DNA of 64,000 nt from Caldilineaceae bacterium (GCA_020634755.1 JACKBC010000005.1:153982-217981); one strand, 5' to 3'; shown: positions 39,439 to 47,930, counted from the first letter of the stretch. Made by a program: numbers and translations. Notes: a model not told the origin generated them from the sequence alone.

Positions 39439-39846
39439 ATGCGTACATTGGGACAACTTGGCGGACGTATTCTAATCGTGCTGTTGGCCGCCGGCATTGT
39501 AATAGGTGGCACGTGGTTTGTGGGGAATCAATTTGGCAGTGAAATGAGCGGACCGCCCAGCGGCCAGCTTCCACAGGTGAGCCAGGCGGCAGCCTCCGCT
39601 GACGCGGCCAGCAGTGCTGATACTGTGGCCAGCAGTAGTGATACCACAACAAGCAGCAGCGAGCAGACATTTGCACCGCCCACAGATGGACGGCCCGAAG
39701 GGGGGCATCATGGAAACGCCAGCATGAGTTCTGTACTCTTTGGCATGGCCCAAAATACTGCTATTATTCTCATGATTGTGTTAATCATAGTGGGAATTGA
39801 AAAGGTATTGACGTGGAAAAAGAAGACAGTCGGTTCGATGGTGTGA
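39439..39846 (+). CDS. Small two-pass membrane protein with Ser-rich, His-containing loop
   Basis: 135 residues. A first membrane segment (about 10-28), an exported loop with long Ser/Ala/Asp runs ending PEGGHHGN, and a second segment (about 105-123). The loop resembles that of the nearby sensor kinase (Ser/Thr-rich, then PP...PEGDHH). Possible metal-binding role by the HH motif; no family recognised. Almost certainly co-transcribed with the DUF4405 gene. Confidence 0.65.
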   Translation: MRTLGQLGGRILIVLLAAGIVIGGTWFVGNQFGSEMSGPPSGQLPQVSQAAASADAASSADTVASSSDTTTSSSEQTFAPPTDGRPEGGHHGNASMSSVLFGMAQNTAIILMIVLIIVGIEKVLTWKKKTVGSMV

Positions 39847-39878
39847 GGGTTGTGATATATACCAGTTGCCAATCTACT

Positions 39879-39960
39879 GCCGCGAACATTTAATTTTTAG
39901 AAATCACAACTTGAACAAAAGTCATACGGGACTTCTAAAAATTAAGCGGCCAGACAACTA
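39879..39960 (+). repeat. Palindromic element family D, copy 1
   Basis: The inverted arms TTTAATTTTTAGAAATC and TTCTAAAAATTAAG surround a central AAAAGTCATACGGG. An inverse-oriented copy, including the outer flanks GCCGCGAACA and CGGCCAGACAACTA, is at 52728-52808. Confidence 0.8.
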
Positions 39961-39984
39961 CGAAGCATGCGTGGTTGATAAGAT

Positions 39985-40030
39985 GATAAGATGATGCAAT
40001 GACAAGTTTTACTCATTGCATCATCTTATC
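39985..40030. repeat. 18-bp perfect inverted repeat (hairpin)
   Basis: GATAAGATGATGCAATGA and its complement are separated by 10 bases. It may serve as a terminator-like structure before the two-component operon. Confidence 0.7.
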
Positions 40031-40035
40031 ATTAT

Positions 40036-40119
40036 CAGTAGATCGCAATTGCCAGAGATAGGGTCGGATTCAATAATCGAGACCGACACCTGAATCGCCA
40101 ACACCGTTGCGGTGTACTG
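40036..40119 (+). mobile_element. MITE-like palindromic element, family B, copy with target duplication
   Basis: 84 bp with inverted ends CAGTAGATCGCAA / TTGCGGTGTACTG, flanked on both sides by ATTAT (40031-40035 and 40120-40124). It lies 20 bp before the response-regulator start. Others: 47575, 49629, 51636, 62839, and a relic at 4676. Confidence 0.78.
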
Positions 40120-40139
40120 ATTATTGAGTGGAGAGTATT

Positions 40140-40847
40140 ATGATGAACAAACAGCGTATATTAGTTGTCGATGATGACCGCTCGATTGTAAAGGTGGTGC
40201 GCAGCTATTTGGAGCAAGCGGGCTATGATGTGCGTGTAGCCCACGATGGGGAAGGCGCACTACATGCTTTGCGCAGCGATAAGCCTGATTTGGTTGTGTT
40301 AGATCTCATGCTGCCGGATCGGGATGGCTGGGAAATTACGCGCATTGTGCGTGCGGACGCGGCTCTGCGCACCACCCCCATTATTATGCTGACGGCGCGT
40401 GTAGAGGATACGGACAAAATCGTTGGGCTGGAGCTGGGCGCCGACGACTACATGACCAAGCCGTTTAACGCCCGTGAGATTGTGGCGCGCGTGCGTGCAT
40501 TGTTGCGGCGCGCCTCGTTTGCGCAAGAGGCGCCGGCCCAAATTCTGCGCATTGGCGCTTTGGCACTGGACGTGGATCAGCATCTGCTCACCATGGATGA
40601 AACACCCATTGATCTAACGCGCACCGAGTTTACATTATTGCAGCTGCTCATGGCCAACCCCGGCCACACGTTTACGCGTGATGAGCTGTTGGAAAAGAGC
40701 ATGGGCTATGCCTATGAAGGCATGGGCCGCACATTGGATACGCACATGAGCAACCTGCGTAAAAAGATCGAGCCGGATCCCAGCAAGCCCATTTACATTC
40801 AAACGGTTTATGGCATTGGCTACCGGCTCATGCGGGAGGCAACATGA
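40140..40847 (+). CDS. OmpR/PhoB-family response regulator
   Basis: 235 residues. The receiver domain (1-120) has the acidic pair in VVDDDRS and phospho-acceptor Asp55 in LVVLDLMLPDRDG; Lys about 105 is in ADDYMTKPF. A C-terminal winged helix (about 135-233) ends with IQTVYGIGYRLM. ATG at 40140 follows GGAG by six bases; a GTG four codons earlier falls in the ribosome-binding site. The stop overlaps the kinase start by ATGA. The family B element just upstream may carry or disturb the promoter. Confidence 0.93.
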   Translation: MMNKQRILVVDDDRSIVKVVRSYLEQAGYDVRVAHDGEGALHALRSDKPDLVVLDLMLPDRDGWEITRIVRADAALRTTPIIMLTARVEDTDKIVGLELGADDYMTKPFNAREIVARVRALLRRASFAQEAPAQILRIGALALDVDQHLLTMDETPIDLTRTEFTLLQLLMANPGHTFTRDELLEKSMGYAYEGMGRTLDTHMSNLRKKIEPDPSKPIYIQTVYGIGYRLMREAT

Positions 40848-41989
40848 AACGGTTGTGGATGCGTCTGAGTCTGGTCATCAGCGGGCTCATTTTGTTTTTT
40901 AGCATTTTGCCTTTGTTTGCCTTTTTGGTTTTGCCCGAACCACCCGCGCGCGATAGCCTCCCAGCGGAAAATTCAGCCACCACAAGTGTCTCTTCCTCTG
41001 AAACCGATGCCAGCAGTCAGGCATCGCCGCCTCCGCCGAAACCCGAGGGCGATCACCACTTTTTTGATCCCTGGCGCGACTTGCCAGAAAATTTGCTGAG
41101 CGCTTTTTTGCTGGCCAGCGTGGCTGGGATTGCGGGCGGCGTTATGGCCAGCTGGTTTTTGGTGGCGCCCATTTCCAAGCTGGCGCATGCGGCCAATGCG
41201 GTGGGCGCTGGTGATTTGGGCGTGCGGGTCGAAATACCCAACAGCAGCCAGGAGATCGACGAGCTGGCGCAGGCGTTTAATACCATGGCGGCCGATTTGC
41301 AGCGGGCCGCCGAAGTGCGCAACAACCTCATGGCCGATGTGTCGCACGAACTGCGCACACCGCTAACCGTGCTGGAGGGGAATCTGCGAGCCGCGCTGGA
41401 CAACGTCGTCGAGCTGGATGAAGAACAGGTGGCCAATCTGTATCAGCAGACCCATCATCTGATTCATCTGGTCAATGAGCTACGCGAATTAACCTTGGCC
41501 GAAGCCGCTCAATTGCCGCTAGACATTCAACCGGTCGATTTGATTCAGCTCTTGCAGGAGACTGTGGCTATTTTTGGACCTTTGGCCGAAGAGCATAATG
41601 TAGAGTTCAAAACGCAGCTGCCCAAACAGTTGCCCCTGGTTGATGTGGACCGCGTGCGCATGCGCCAGGTGTGGCACAATTTATTAGCCAATGCCTTACG
41701 GCACACGCCGCAGGGAGGCGCGATTACCGTTACGGCGAATATCTACCGCGGTATGGTGCAGGTTTCGATTGCCGATAGCGGCGATGGCATTGCGCCGGAG
41801 CATCTAGACCATGTTTTTGAGCGCTTCTATCGCACCGATCCATCGCGCAGCCGCGAGACCGGTGGCAGCGGGCTGGGGTTGGCCATCGTCAAAGCCATTG
41901 TGGAAGCGCACGGTGGAACGATTATGGCAAAAAGTGCCGGCGCTGGGCAGGGCAGTGCCTTTATCATTATGCTGCCCGTTACGTCTTAG
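40844..41989 (+). CDS. Sensor histidine kinase
   Basis: 381 residues. Two membrane segments (about 7-30 and 85-107) enclose a short exported loop, Ser-rich and ending PEGDHHFFDPW. A HAMP domain (about 105-160), a HisKA box MADVSHELRTPL (His168) and a HATPase domain follow (N box LLANALRHTP, G1 DSGDGI, G2 GGSGLGLAIVK). The small sensor loop with adjacent histidines suggests a metal or redox cue. Co-translated with the response regulator. Confidence 0.92.
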   Translation: MKRLWMRLSLVISGLILFFSILPLFAFLVLPEPPARDSLPAENSATTSVSSSETDASSQASPPPPKPEGDHHFFDPWRDLPENLLSAFLLASVAGIAGGVMASWFLVAPISKLAHAANAVGAGDLGVRVEIPNSSQEIDELAQAFNTMAADLQRAAEVRNNLMADVSHELRTPLTVLEGNLRAALDNVVELDEEQVANLYQQTHHLIHLVNELRELTLAEAAQLPLDIQPVDLIQLLQETVAIFGPLAEEHNVEFKTQLPKQLPLVDVDRVRMRQVWHNLLANALRHTPQGGAITVTANIYRGMVQVSIADSGDGIAPEHLDHVFERFYRTDPSRSRETGGSGLGLAIVKAIVEAHGGTIMAKSAGAGQGSAFIIMLPVTS

Positions 41990-42001
41990 CTGCATTCCTA
42001 A

Positions 42002-42087
42002 CTTATGTTACGCAAGCCTGGCGAAAAGTCGGCTCGCTGACGTTCCTGTTTCTCTCTAGTGGACTGGCTGTCGCTGCGTAACGTGAG
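42002..42087 (+). mobile_element. MITE-like palindromic element, family A copy 2
   Basis: 86 bp with ends CTTATGTTACGC / GCGTAACGTGAG. Flanks TTCCTAA and TGACTAA agree at 5 of 7 positions, a possible worn target duplication. It starts 12 bp after the kinase stop and precedes the PD40 lipoprotein. Confidence 0.8.
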
Positions 42088-42155
42088 TGACTAATTATGC
42101 ATGGCTTTTACAACCGCAGTTGGTATTAGATCTACATATAGGGAATAGAAACAAA

Positions 42156-43511
42156 ATGAAGATGGGCAAAAATCAATCTAAGCGGAGCATATGGCAGCTT
42201 CCCTTTCACCTATACATCCCGCTCTGTATGATGGGCGTGGGCCTATTTAGTGCGGGCTGTCAGCCGATTTTGAACGATGAAATTCCACCTTCTCGCATGG
42301 ATGCGCGTCCCGAAGATGCACGGCAGACGGAGCAATTTAGAAATGCCCTACCCCCTTCCGTGCCGGAAGTTGCCTGGAGTGAACCGCCCCCTTGTGAAGG
42401 GCCAGAAACTACCTGTGCCCGTCTCCTCTATCGGGCCGATACGGAGCTGCGTGAACTCATCTGGTCTGACACAGGCATTACGCGCGAAACGCGTTCTCTC
42501 GCCGATGTACCGAGTGGGCTCACCAGCTTTTCACCGGACTTTACACGACTCGTTGTGCAGACGCCTCAGGGACATACGGCTGGTGGTCCGCTTTTTTTGT
42601 ATGATTTAGAGACTGCCCAACTGCTCAATCTCAACGACTATATGGGGCTGCCTACATATACCAGCATATCTGCGCTGCGCGTTGCCGGTTGGCATCCGGA
42701 TGGTCAACAGGTACTATTGGTCAATGAAGACGATGAGGTTTTCATTTGGCTTGATCTAGCGGACGGCAGCTTTCAATCGCTGGCCCTGGGCATTGACACC
42801 GGCCAGATGGCTCCCCCCCGTCAATTTGAGCTAGCTGCAGACGGCAGCGGCTTCACCTTCGTCTCCCACAGTCGAGATACGACTAATGACAACGACCAGG
42901 CCTTGAATCTATATTGGTATGATCTAGAGACTGAGCAGTCTCAATTGTTACTGACTGTTCCGGCAGCGCAAGGCCGATTGGGTGCAACGGCCATTGCGCC
43001 CAACGGAGAGCAACTTGCCTATCTTTTAATACGCGGTGGCCGCAAGATGGGGCGCAGCGAGGAGCTATACCTGCTAGATTGGCCCACTGCACAATCGGAC
43101 TCAGCCAGCAGCCGCCTGCTGCTCGCGGGCAATCTGGGACCTACACAACCGGTCTGGTCGCCTGACGGGACACAAATTGCCTTTATTCGCCGCAATTTGA
43201 CTGAGCCGCGACGCGCGGCGCCGGACCAGCCGCCGCCGCTTGGTGATGTTTGGACACTATCTATCAATAGTGGCGAAATTAACAGTGGCGAAATCAATAG
43301 TGGCGAAGCTGTGCAGCTTACCTCCACCCAAGCCCTTGATAGTCCGCCGGTCTGGTCGCCGGACGGCAACTATCTGGCCTTTGTCACGGCGGATGGACAA
43401 ATTGGCATGGTCGCCACGGATGAGCCGGGAACGGTATGGCGCATGGACAGTGCAACGATCCGGGCGCCGCTGATTCAGCTTGCATTTGCACCTGTGGAGA
43501 AGAGCAAATGA
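42156..43511 (+). CDS. PD40/TolB-like beta-propeller lipoprotein
   Basis: 451 residues. The signal peptide ends in lipobox LFSAGC (Cys about 36). The body has repeated 'WSPDG-x-x-x-A-F' strands (QPVWSPDGTQIAFIRR, PPVWSPDGNYLAFVTADG) typical of TolB/PD40 propellers, which bind proteins or peptides in the periplasm or at the surface. ATG at 42156 was chosen because it begins the signal peptide; the frame extends upstream into the family A repeat. A 15-bp DNA unit is triplicated at 43266-43310, giving NSGEI repeats. It overlaps the M23 peptidase gene by ATGA. Confidence 0.75.
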   Translation: MKMGKNQSKRSIWQLPFHLYIPLCMMGVGLFSAGCQPILNDEIPPSRMDARPEDARQTEQFRNALPPSVPEVAWSEPPPCEGPETTCARLLYRADTELRELIWSDTGITRETRSLADVPSGLTSFSPDFTRLVVQTPQGHTAGGPLFLYDLETAQLLNLNDYMGLPTYTSISALRVAGWHPDGQQVLLVNEDDEVFIWLDLADGSFQSLALGIDTGQMAPPRQFELAADGSGFTFVSHSRDTTNDNDQALNLYWYDLETEQSQLLLTVPAAQGRLGATAIAPNGEQLAYLLIRGGRKMGRSEELYLLDWPTAQSDSASSRLLLAGNLGPTQPVWSPDGTQIAFIRRNLTEPRRAAPDQPPPLGDVWTLSINSGEINSGEINSGEAVQLTSTQALDSPPVWSPDGNYLAFVTADGQIGMVATDEPGTVWRMDSATIRAPLIQLAFAPVEKSK

Positions 43512-44293
43512 ACCGATTATATCTTCTACTCGCTTTGCCCTTGTTGATGCTGACAGGGCGCCAGATTGCTCTTCCGCTACATGCACAAAGCAGCGACCAA
43601 GCCGCTGCCGCAACGCCAATTTTTCGCTTCCCCGTGGTGGCGGATGCCGAAATATCGGGCTATTTCGATCACGATCCGGCAAGCCAAAGCATTGTTTTTT
43701 ATGATGGGCGGGCCAGCACAGCCGTCAACGGGTTTACCTTTGCGTGTTCAGCCGTAGGTGGCGCCTGGGTAGGCTGTACGGATGCGGCCACAAGCGAAGC
43801 CGCCTGCGCGGACGCAAGCGAACTTTGGTATGACGACCACCATGGGATTGACTTTGAATACAGCCCGGATTGGCGCACGGGCGATAGCTGCGATTTAGAT
43901 AAATTTGGGGACATTTCGCCGCTTATCTATGCACCAGCAGCTGGCGTCGTTGACTTTGTGGGCGAAGGCGATCCTTACAATGGCAACTACATTCGCCTCT
44001 ATCATGATCTGGATGGGGATGGCAATTACTACAATGATGGGCTGCGCAGCTACTATTTACATTTTGCCGACAACGGCATCCTCGTTGATGAGGGACAGCT
44101 TGTGGCCGCGGGCGACCCACTTGGCTATGGCGGCGCCACCGGTCTTGCCTGGACGCCACACCTGCATTTTGAAGTGCAACGTCACACCGATCTAGGCTGG
44201 GTGGCCGTTGATCCATTTGGCTGGCTGGGCACTGAGGCTGACCCGTGGTACGTGCCAAGCCAAACACTTTGGGACTCTTCAGCGCAAGAATAG
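43508..44293 (+). CDS. M23-family metallopeptidase (LytM-like), exported
   Basis: 261 residues with a signal peptide (about 1-26, LHA-Q). The zinc site is HHGIDFEY (His111, Asp115) and, later, PHLHFEVQ (HxH). Such enzymes cut peptidoglycan cross-bridges or act as degenerate activators. The insert between these motifs holds Cys pairs (FTFACS...WVGC, EAACAD, GDSCDL) that may form disulfides, and Asp-rich loops (DLDGDGNYYNDG). The gene is coupled to the PD40 lipoprotein by a 4-bp overlap, suggesting joint action in the cell envelope. Confidence 0.88.
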   Translation: MNRLYLLLALPLLMLTGRQIALPLHAQSSDQAAAATPIFRFPVVADAEISGYFDHDPASQSIVFYDGRASTAVNGFTFACSAVGGAWVGCTDAATSEAACADASELWYDDHHGIDFEYSPDWRTGDSCDLDKFGDISPLIYAPAAGVVDFVGEGDPYNGNYIRLYHDLDGDGNYYNDGLRSYYLHFADNGILVDEGQLVAAGDPLGYGGATGLAWTPHLHFEVQRHTDLGWVAVDPFGWLGTEADPWYVPSQTLWDSSAQE

Positions 44294-44354
44294 TCTGCGT
44301 GAATATGTGTTCTATAAACAAGCCTGACTACATAGGAATTACACGGTTGAAGGT

Positions 44355-44403
44355 GGCTGAGCCTGTCGAAGCCGCCGTATTTACCCTCCGACAAGCTCAG
44401 GGT
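44355..44403. repeat. Inverted pair of REP-like TGAGC-TGTCGA units
   Basis: GGCTGAGCCTGTCGAAG and CTCCGACAAGCTCAGGG form an imperfect hairpin in the gap after the M23 gene. Same family as 13902-13920. Confidence 0.65.
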
Positions 44404-44446
44404 GCGTAACTCTTATCGTAGTTGTATCCTGTATTTTAGTGGATAT

Positions 44447-44947
44447 TTATCTTTTTGACATGGCTTCGAGGCGCAGCCACTCCAGATCCTGGTGGCGCAC
44501 GTGAATCTGATCCTGTTGATCAATAAAGCGTTCGGCGCTATTGACTGGGAAACTGAGCAGGTCAACGGCGGCTGAACGCTTGAGGTTGTGCAGGGCGGAG
44601 CGGATAATATCAGCGTGGGGGCGCAGGCTGGTGTGCCATTTGGCAATGGCAAAGTGGGTATGGGGATAGCGCTTGAAGAGAGCGTGCAGCTTGCGTTCGC
44701 TTACCTGTCCCGCTTCACCCCAGAAGAGCGGCTGCTCCTGGGCGTCCAGCGCCACCACGTCTGGTTTGTAGCGGTCCCCAATCGAAATTTCCACGGCAAG
44801 CTGCGGATAGACCGGTATGTAGAGCGCCCACAAAAAGGCCTTCATCAGCACGTGATGGGCGTGCTCGTTGCTCTTTTTTACAAAAACAACCTGCTGGTCG
44901 CCCGCTCGCAACGTCCACTTGCGCCGCAGCATCAGTTCAGAGGTCAC
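44447..44947 (-). CDS. Conserved hypothetical protein, possibly PD-(D/E)xK-like
   Basis: 166 residues, soluble and basic. The segment YKPDVVALDAQEQPLFWGEAG followed by RYPHTHFAIAKW resembles the 'PD...E-x-G/K' core of restriction-endonuclease-like folds (YaeQ-like), but the last catalytic position reads Gly-Glu-Ala-Gly, so activity is uncertain. GTG at 44947 has only a distant GGAG; an internal ATG five codons on is an alternative start. No operon partner. Confidence 0.5.
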   Translation of the reverse strand: MTSELMLRRKWTLRAGDQQVVFVKKSNEHAHHVLMKAFLWALYIPVYPQLAVEISIGDRYKPDVVALDAQEQPLFWGEAGQVSERKLHALFKRYPHTHFAIAKWHTSLRPHADIIRSALHNLKRSAAVDLLSFPVNSAERFIDQQDQIHVRHQDLEWLRLEAMSKR

Positions 44948-44978
44948 TGGGGCAATTCATCTCCATATAGATACGCAC

Positions 44979-45032
44979 AATGACAGGCTGACAAGATAAA
45001 GAAAGCAGCCTCATCTTGTCATCCTGTCATTT
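44979..45032 (-). terminator. Hairpin downstream of dioxygenase gene 1
   Basis: The arms AATGACAGGcTGACAAGAT and ATCTTGTCAtCCTGTCATT pair with one mismatch. It lies 26 bp past the stop codon at 45058; the T-run is weak. Confidence 0.6.
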
Positions 45033-45057
45033 CTAGCCGTTCATATGCCAAATGATA

Positions 45058-45951
45058 TTACATCGCCACCCCAATATCAAATGTGGCTGAATAGATGCCG
45101 CCGCTTTCGGACACGTTGAGCAGCAGCTGGCTGCCGCCGCCCTGATAGATATTGTCCTGGCTATTGCGCGTGTCGCGCGTGCCTTTGGCGGCGTAGGGTT
45201 GCTGGCTTTGAACCGTGTCTGAAAGCGTATCGTCAAAAAAGAATTGTGACGTGAATTCGTAACTGGGTGCGCCCGTCAGATCACCGCGTACTTTGAAGTG
45301 AATGTGTACGGCTCGCCCCCGATACCAGCCCGGGTAGATGGTGGTGAAATTAACCGTGCCATTGGCGTCCGTAACCTGATAGCCGCGCAGGAATTTCTGC
45401 CCGGCGGTGCCCTCCGACTGCACGTCAGAATAGAGACCGGCGGCATCGCAATGCCAAATGTCGAATACGGCGCCAGACAAAGCCGTGCAGCTGCCGCCAC
45501 TGACCTTATAGGCGCGTAGGGTCAAATTGAGCTGGGCGCCGTCGCGCACCGAATTGTCCGACGGGTCCACGCGAATGTCCGAGCGGTTGAGCTGCTCATC
45601 CACAAAGTACGGGCCTTCGGTCATTTCCGGGCTGACCACACAAAGCGGGATAGATGTGGCGGTGGCCGCGGGGGTAGATGTGGTGGTGGGCGCAACCGTG
45701 GCTGTGCTGGTGGCTGTGGCGGCGCCTGTGGCCGTAGGTGTCGCCGTATTGGGAATGGTGCCCGGCGCGCCATCGTTTGCAACCAGCGGCACATAGATGG
45801 AGTCGGCCATTACGGCTCGGAAGCCGCCAGCAATGAGCGCCGCGGAACCGACTGAACCCAGCAGCGTAAAGATTTCGCGGCGGCTGAGGACGCGGCCAAC
45901 GGGCTTATCATCGTCATGCTCGTGATCTTCTGGATGATCGTGAAGTTGCAT
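45058..45951 (-). CDS. Exported intradiol ring-cleavage dioxygenase-like protein 1
   Basis: 297 residues. A Tat signal (LSRREIFTLLG) and hydrophobic core lead to a mature N-terminus DSIYVPLVAND and a Thr/Ala-rich linker, then the dioxygenase domain. Ferric-iron ligands are all visible: Tyr174 (GLYSDV), Tyr210 (PGWYRGR), His216 and His218 (VHIHF), as is the substrate-site Arg before VHIHF. Known relatives cleave catechol or protocatechuate rings; exported forms of this branch have unproven substrates. ATG at 45951 is 9 bases after AGGAG; an ATG three codons earlier abuts the AGGAG. Paralogue of the gene at 48323. Confidence 0.82.
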   Translation of the reverse strand: MQLHDHPEDHEHDDDKPVGRVLSRREIFTLLGSVGSAALIAGGFRAVMADSIYVPLVANDGAPGTIPNTATPTATGAATATSTATVAPTTTSTPAATATSIPLCVVSPEMTEGPYFVDEQLNRSDIRVDPSDNSVRDGAQLNLTLRAYKVSGGSCTALSGAVFDIWHCDAAGLYSDVQSEGTAGQKFLRGYQVTDANGTVNFTTIYPGWYRGRAVHIHFKVRGDLTGAPSYEFTSQFFFDDTLSDTVQSQQPYAAKGTRDTRNSQDNIYQGGGSQLLLNVSESGGIYSATFDIGVAM

Positions 45952-46110
45952 ATTGTTCATCTCCTCATAAAATAGGACTTACGCCAGCCTAGAGGGAAAA
46001 TTGCCGGGGCAGCTATGTTATGTTCTCCTGGCGATCCACCGACGCTGCGTAAGTCGTGCAAAAGTGCAAAATCATATTCCCCTGTCTATAGCGCCTCTAA
46101 AGTCGTGATG

Positions 46111-46192
46111 TTGAGCCTTCGGCAAACCTGACGTAAAAATATCTGGTCAGCCATGCGCTTCTGTCTTAGCGTTCTACTGGTGCTGTGTAAGC
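46111..46192. repeat. Dispersed repeat family F, copy 2
   Basis: It shares blocks GCCTTCGGCAAA, CTGGTCAGCC, GCGTTCTAC and GTAAG with 36319-36410 in the same order. Confidence 0.55.
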
Positions 46193-46463
46193 CGCAGCTG
46201 TTTTACGTATGTCACTCTGGCTGTGCAATAGGTTGCACAAGCTCCATGAACATGCAAGGGCGAGATTTGGCACTGATATATTTGTCAGCCCGTTGCTGAC
46301 ATAACCGCAGTATACTGTGTAAATCTCAAGGGATTGTTAAGAATTTGCCCTGAAGTTTCAAAGATTCACGTTTTGCCGCGTATAAAAATAAATGGCCAGA
46401 GCCCACAACCGGCCATGGAAAATAAAATAAGCCAGCGACATCTGTCACTGGCTCATCAATGGT

Positions 46464-46550
46464 ATTCAGTGAGCGAAAAGTGCGACGCACGGTGTCCGCC
46501 ATTTTGCTCCTCGCATGCGCGTGGCATACCGTGCGTCGCACTTGAAGCGA
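46464..46550 (+). mobile_element. MITE-like palindromic element, family C copy 1
   Basis: 87 bp. The arms AAGTGCGACGCACGGT and ACCGTGCGTCGCACTT are perfect inverted repeats within conserved flanks ATTCAGTGAGCG and GAAGCGA. The inverse copy at 47931-48017 matches through the whole length. Confidence 0.82.
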
Positions 46551-46679
46551 TAGCACTGGTTGAAACCAGCGCCTGGCAGCCGAAGTACGCTAAAGCGCAC
46601 TCTAGCAACAGCCTGCTTGAGCAGGCTTCCGCTAGCAGACGCAGGCTTCAGCCTGTGGCATCAATTACCGAAATACGTA

Positions 46680-47528
46680 TTACACAGCAATGCCAACGGT
46701 CAACTGGGCACTGTAGCCATCGGTGGCATTGCCCGTCACCGTGGGCATTTGCAAGTCGTAGCCATCGCTAAAGATGTTGTCGGTGGCCAACGTAATATTG
46801 GACAAATTGTTGGCGCTGTTCCCATAGCTGGCATCGCTATAGACCGTTGTGCAGTCGCTCTCTGGCATGGCCAGTTGGGATGTTTGGACCGCGTTTGCCG
46901 AGCCGGTTGCTTCTGCTAGCGAGGGATAGATCTCAAAATGGATGTGGGGCCAGCGTCCAGTATAGCAGCCCGGAAAGATCGATTGAAAGGAGGCCTTGCC
47001 ATCTGCATCAGTTGGCTGCACGCCGCGCAGATAGTCCTCATCCGTAAAGCCTTCAGAATACATGGAGTAGTTGCCATCTTCGGTGCAGTGCCAGGCATAA
47101 ATGGCATATCCCTCTAAGGGCGTACAGTTGTCGGCGGCGTTGACAAGGGTAAATTCAACGGTCAGAGGCACCCCGCCCGCCGTGTTGTTGGTTGAAAGAC
47201 TGGTGCGAATATCCTGACGCACAATGCCAGAGAGCTCGAGCGCGTTGAGCGACGCCTGCGAACCATCTGCCGGATAGGGACCTGCCGTTTCGCCAGGAAT
47301 GGTGGAGATGCAGTCATAAGCCACGCTGCTGCTCTCTGAACCGCCAGATGGTGGGGCGCCGCCGGGCTGCGCTTGGTCACTTGACGTGATTGCCTGGCAA
47401 CCGGCCAGCAGCAACCCTAAGCCTGCCGCCCCCATTTGCAAAACGCGACGGCGCGCCATGGGCGAACGCATCCACATAGCCAGATCGGCATTTAACCCCA
47501 AGTCATATTTGTCTTGCTGTTCTTGCAT
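46680..47528 (-). CDS. Exported intradiol ring-cleavage dioxygenase-like lipoprotein 2
   Basis: 282 residues, the most diverged of the three. An Arg-rich MARRRVLQMGAAG start and lipobox LLAGC (Cys44) predict a Tat-type lipoprotein. Iron ligands are conserved: Tyr154 (DGNYSMY), Tyr189 (PGCYTGR), His195 and His197 (PHIHF). Additional Cys residues (CISTIPGE, DNCTP, PGCY, ESDCTT) may form disulfides. The start at 47528 has AAGGAG upstream; ten further upstream codons lie before it without support. It lies between two copies of family C repeats. Confidence 0.82.
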   Translation of the reverse strand: MQEQQDKYDLGLNADLAMWMRSPMARRRVLQMGAAGLGLLLAGCQAITSSDQAQPGGAPPSGGSESSSVAYDCISTIPGETAGPYPADGSQASLNALELSGIVRQDIRTSLSTNNTAGGVPLTVEFTLVNAADNCTPLEGYAIYAWHCTEDGNYSMYSEGFTDEDYLRGVQPTDADGKASFQSIFPGCYTGRWPHIHFEIYPSLAEATGSANAVQTSQLAMPESDCTTVYSDASYGNSANNLSNITLATDNIFSDGYDLQMPTVTGNATDGYSAQLTVGIAV

Positions 47529-47574
47529 TTTTCTCTCCTTGAATGGTACATTGGGCAATAGGCTAAGCCAGCAT

Positions 47575-47658
47575 TAGTACACCGCAACGGTGTTGGCGCT
47601 CTAGGCGCCGGTCTCGATGGTTGAATCCGACGCTATCTCGTGCCGTTGCGATCTACTG
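47575..47658 (-). mobile_element. MITE-like element family B
   Basis: 84 bp in inverse orientation to 40036; ends AGTACACCGCAACGG / CGTTGCGATCTACTG. It lies in the 794-bp gap between dioxygenase genes 2 and 3, which also holds a family C copy and a structured leader but no gene. Confidence 0.78.
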
Positions 47659-47930
47659 AATATATATATGAAAACCGTGTACATAGGAGCCTGAAGATTG
47701 CTTAGCCATAGCTAGTTTCGATGATGCTCGGACAGCGCGTCAGGCCGCACTGATGTCGCTATTGTATCATAGAAATCTCAAGGCATTGTTAAGATATCCA
47801 CGAGAACATCTAGAGATAGGCGTCGTCTCTTATATATTGCTCTGTATGGAAACCGTAGTTTGCTCTCTGGTAGAGCTTTAGAAAACCACGGTTTCATCAC
47901 AACCGCACAGTCAATGTCATTTAGGTAAGG

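Larger units (their letters stand above)
45952..46679. other. Intergenic region without a gene, packed with repeats
   Basis: 728 bases: a GACTTACGC...GCGTAAGTC inverted pair (45976-46055, distantly like family A), family F copy 2, family C copy 1, and small hairpins such as AGCCTGCTTGAGCAGGCTT near 46610. No credible coding frame. Confidence 0.6.
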
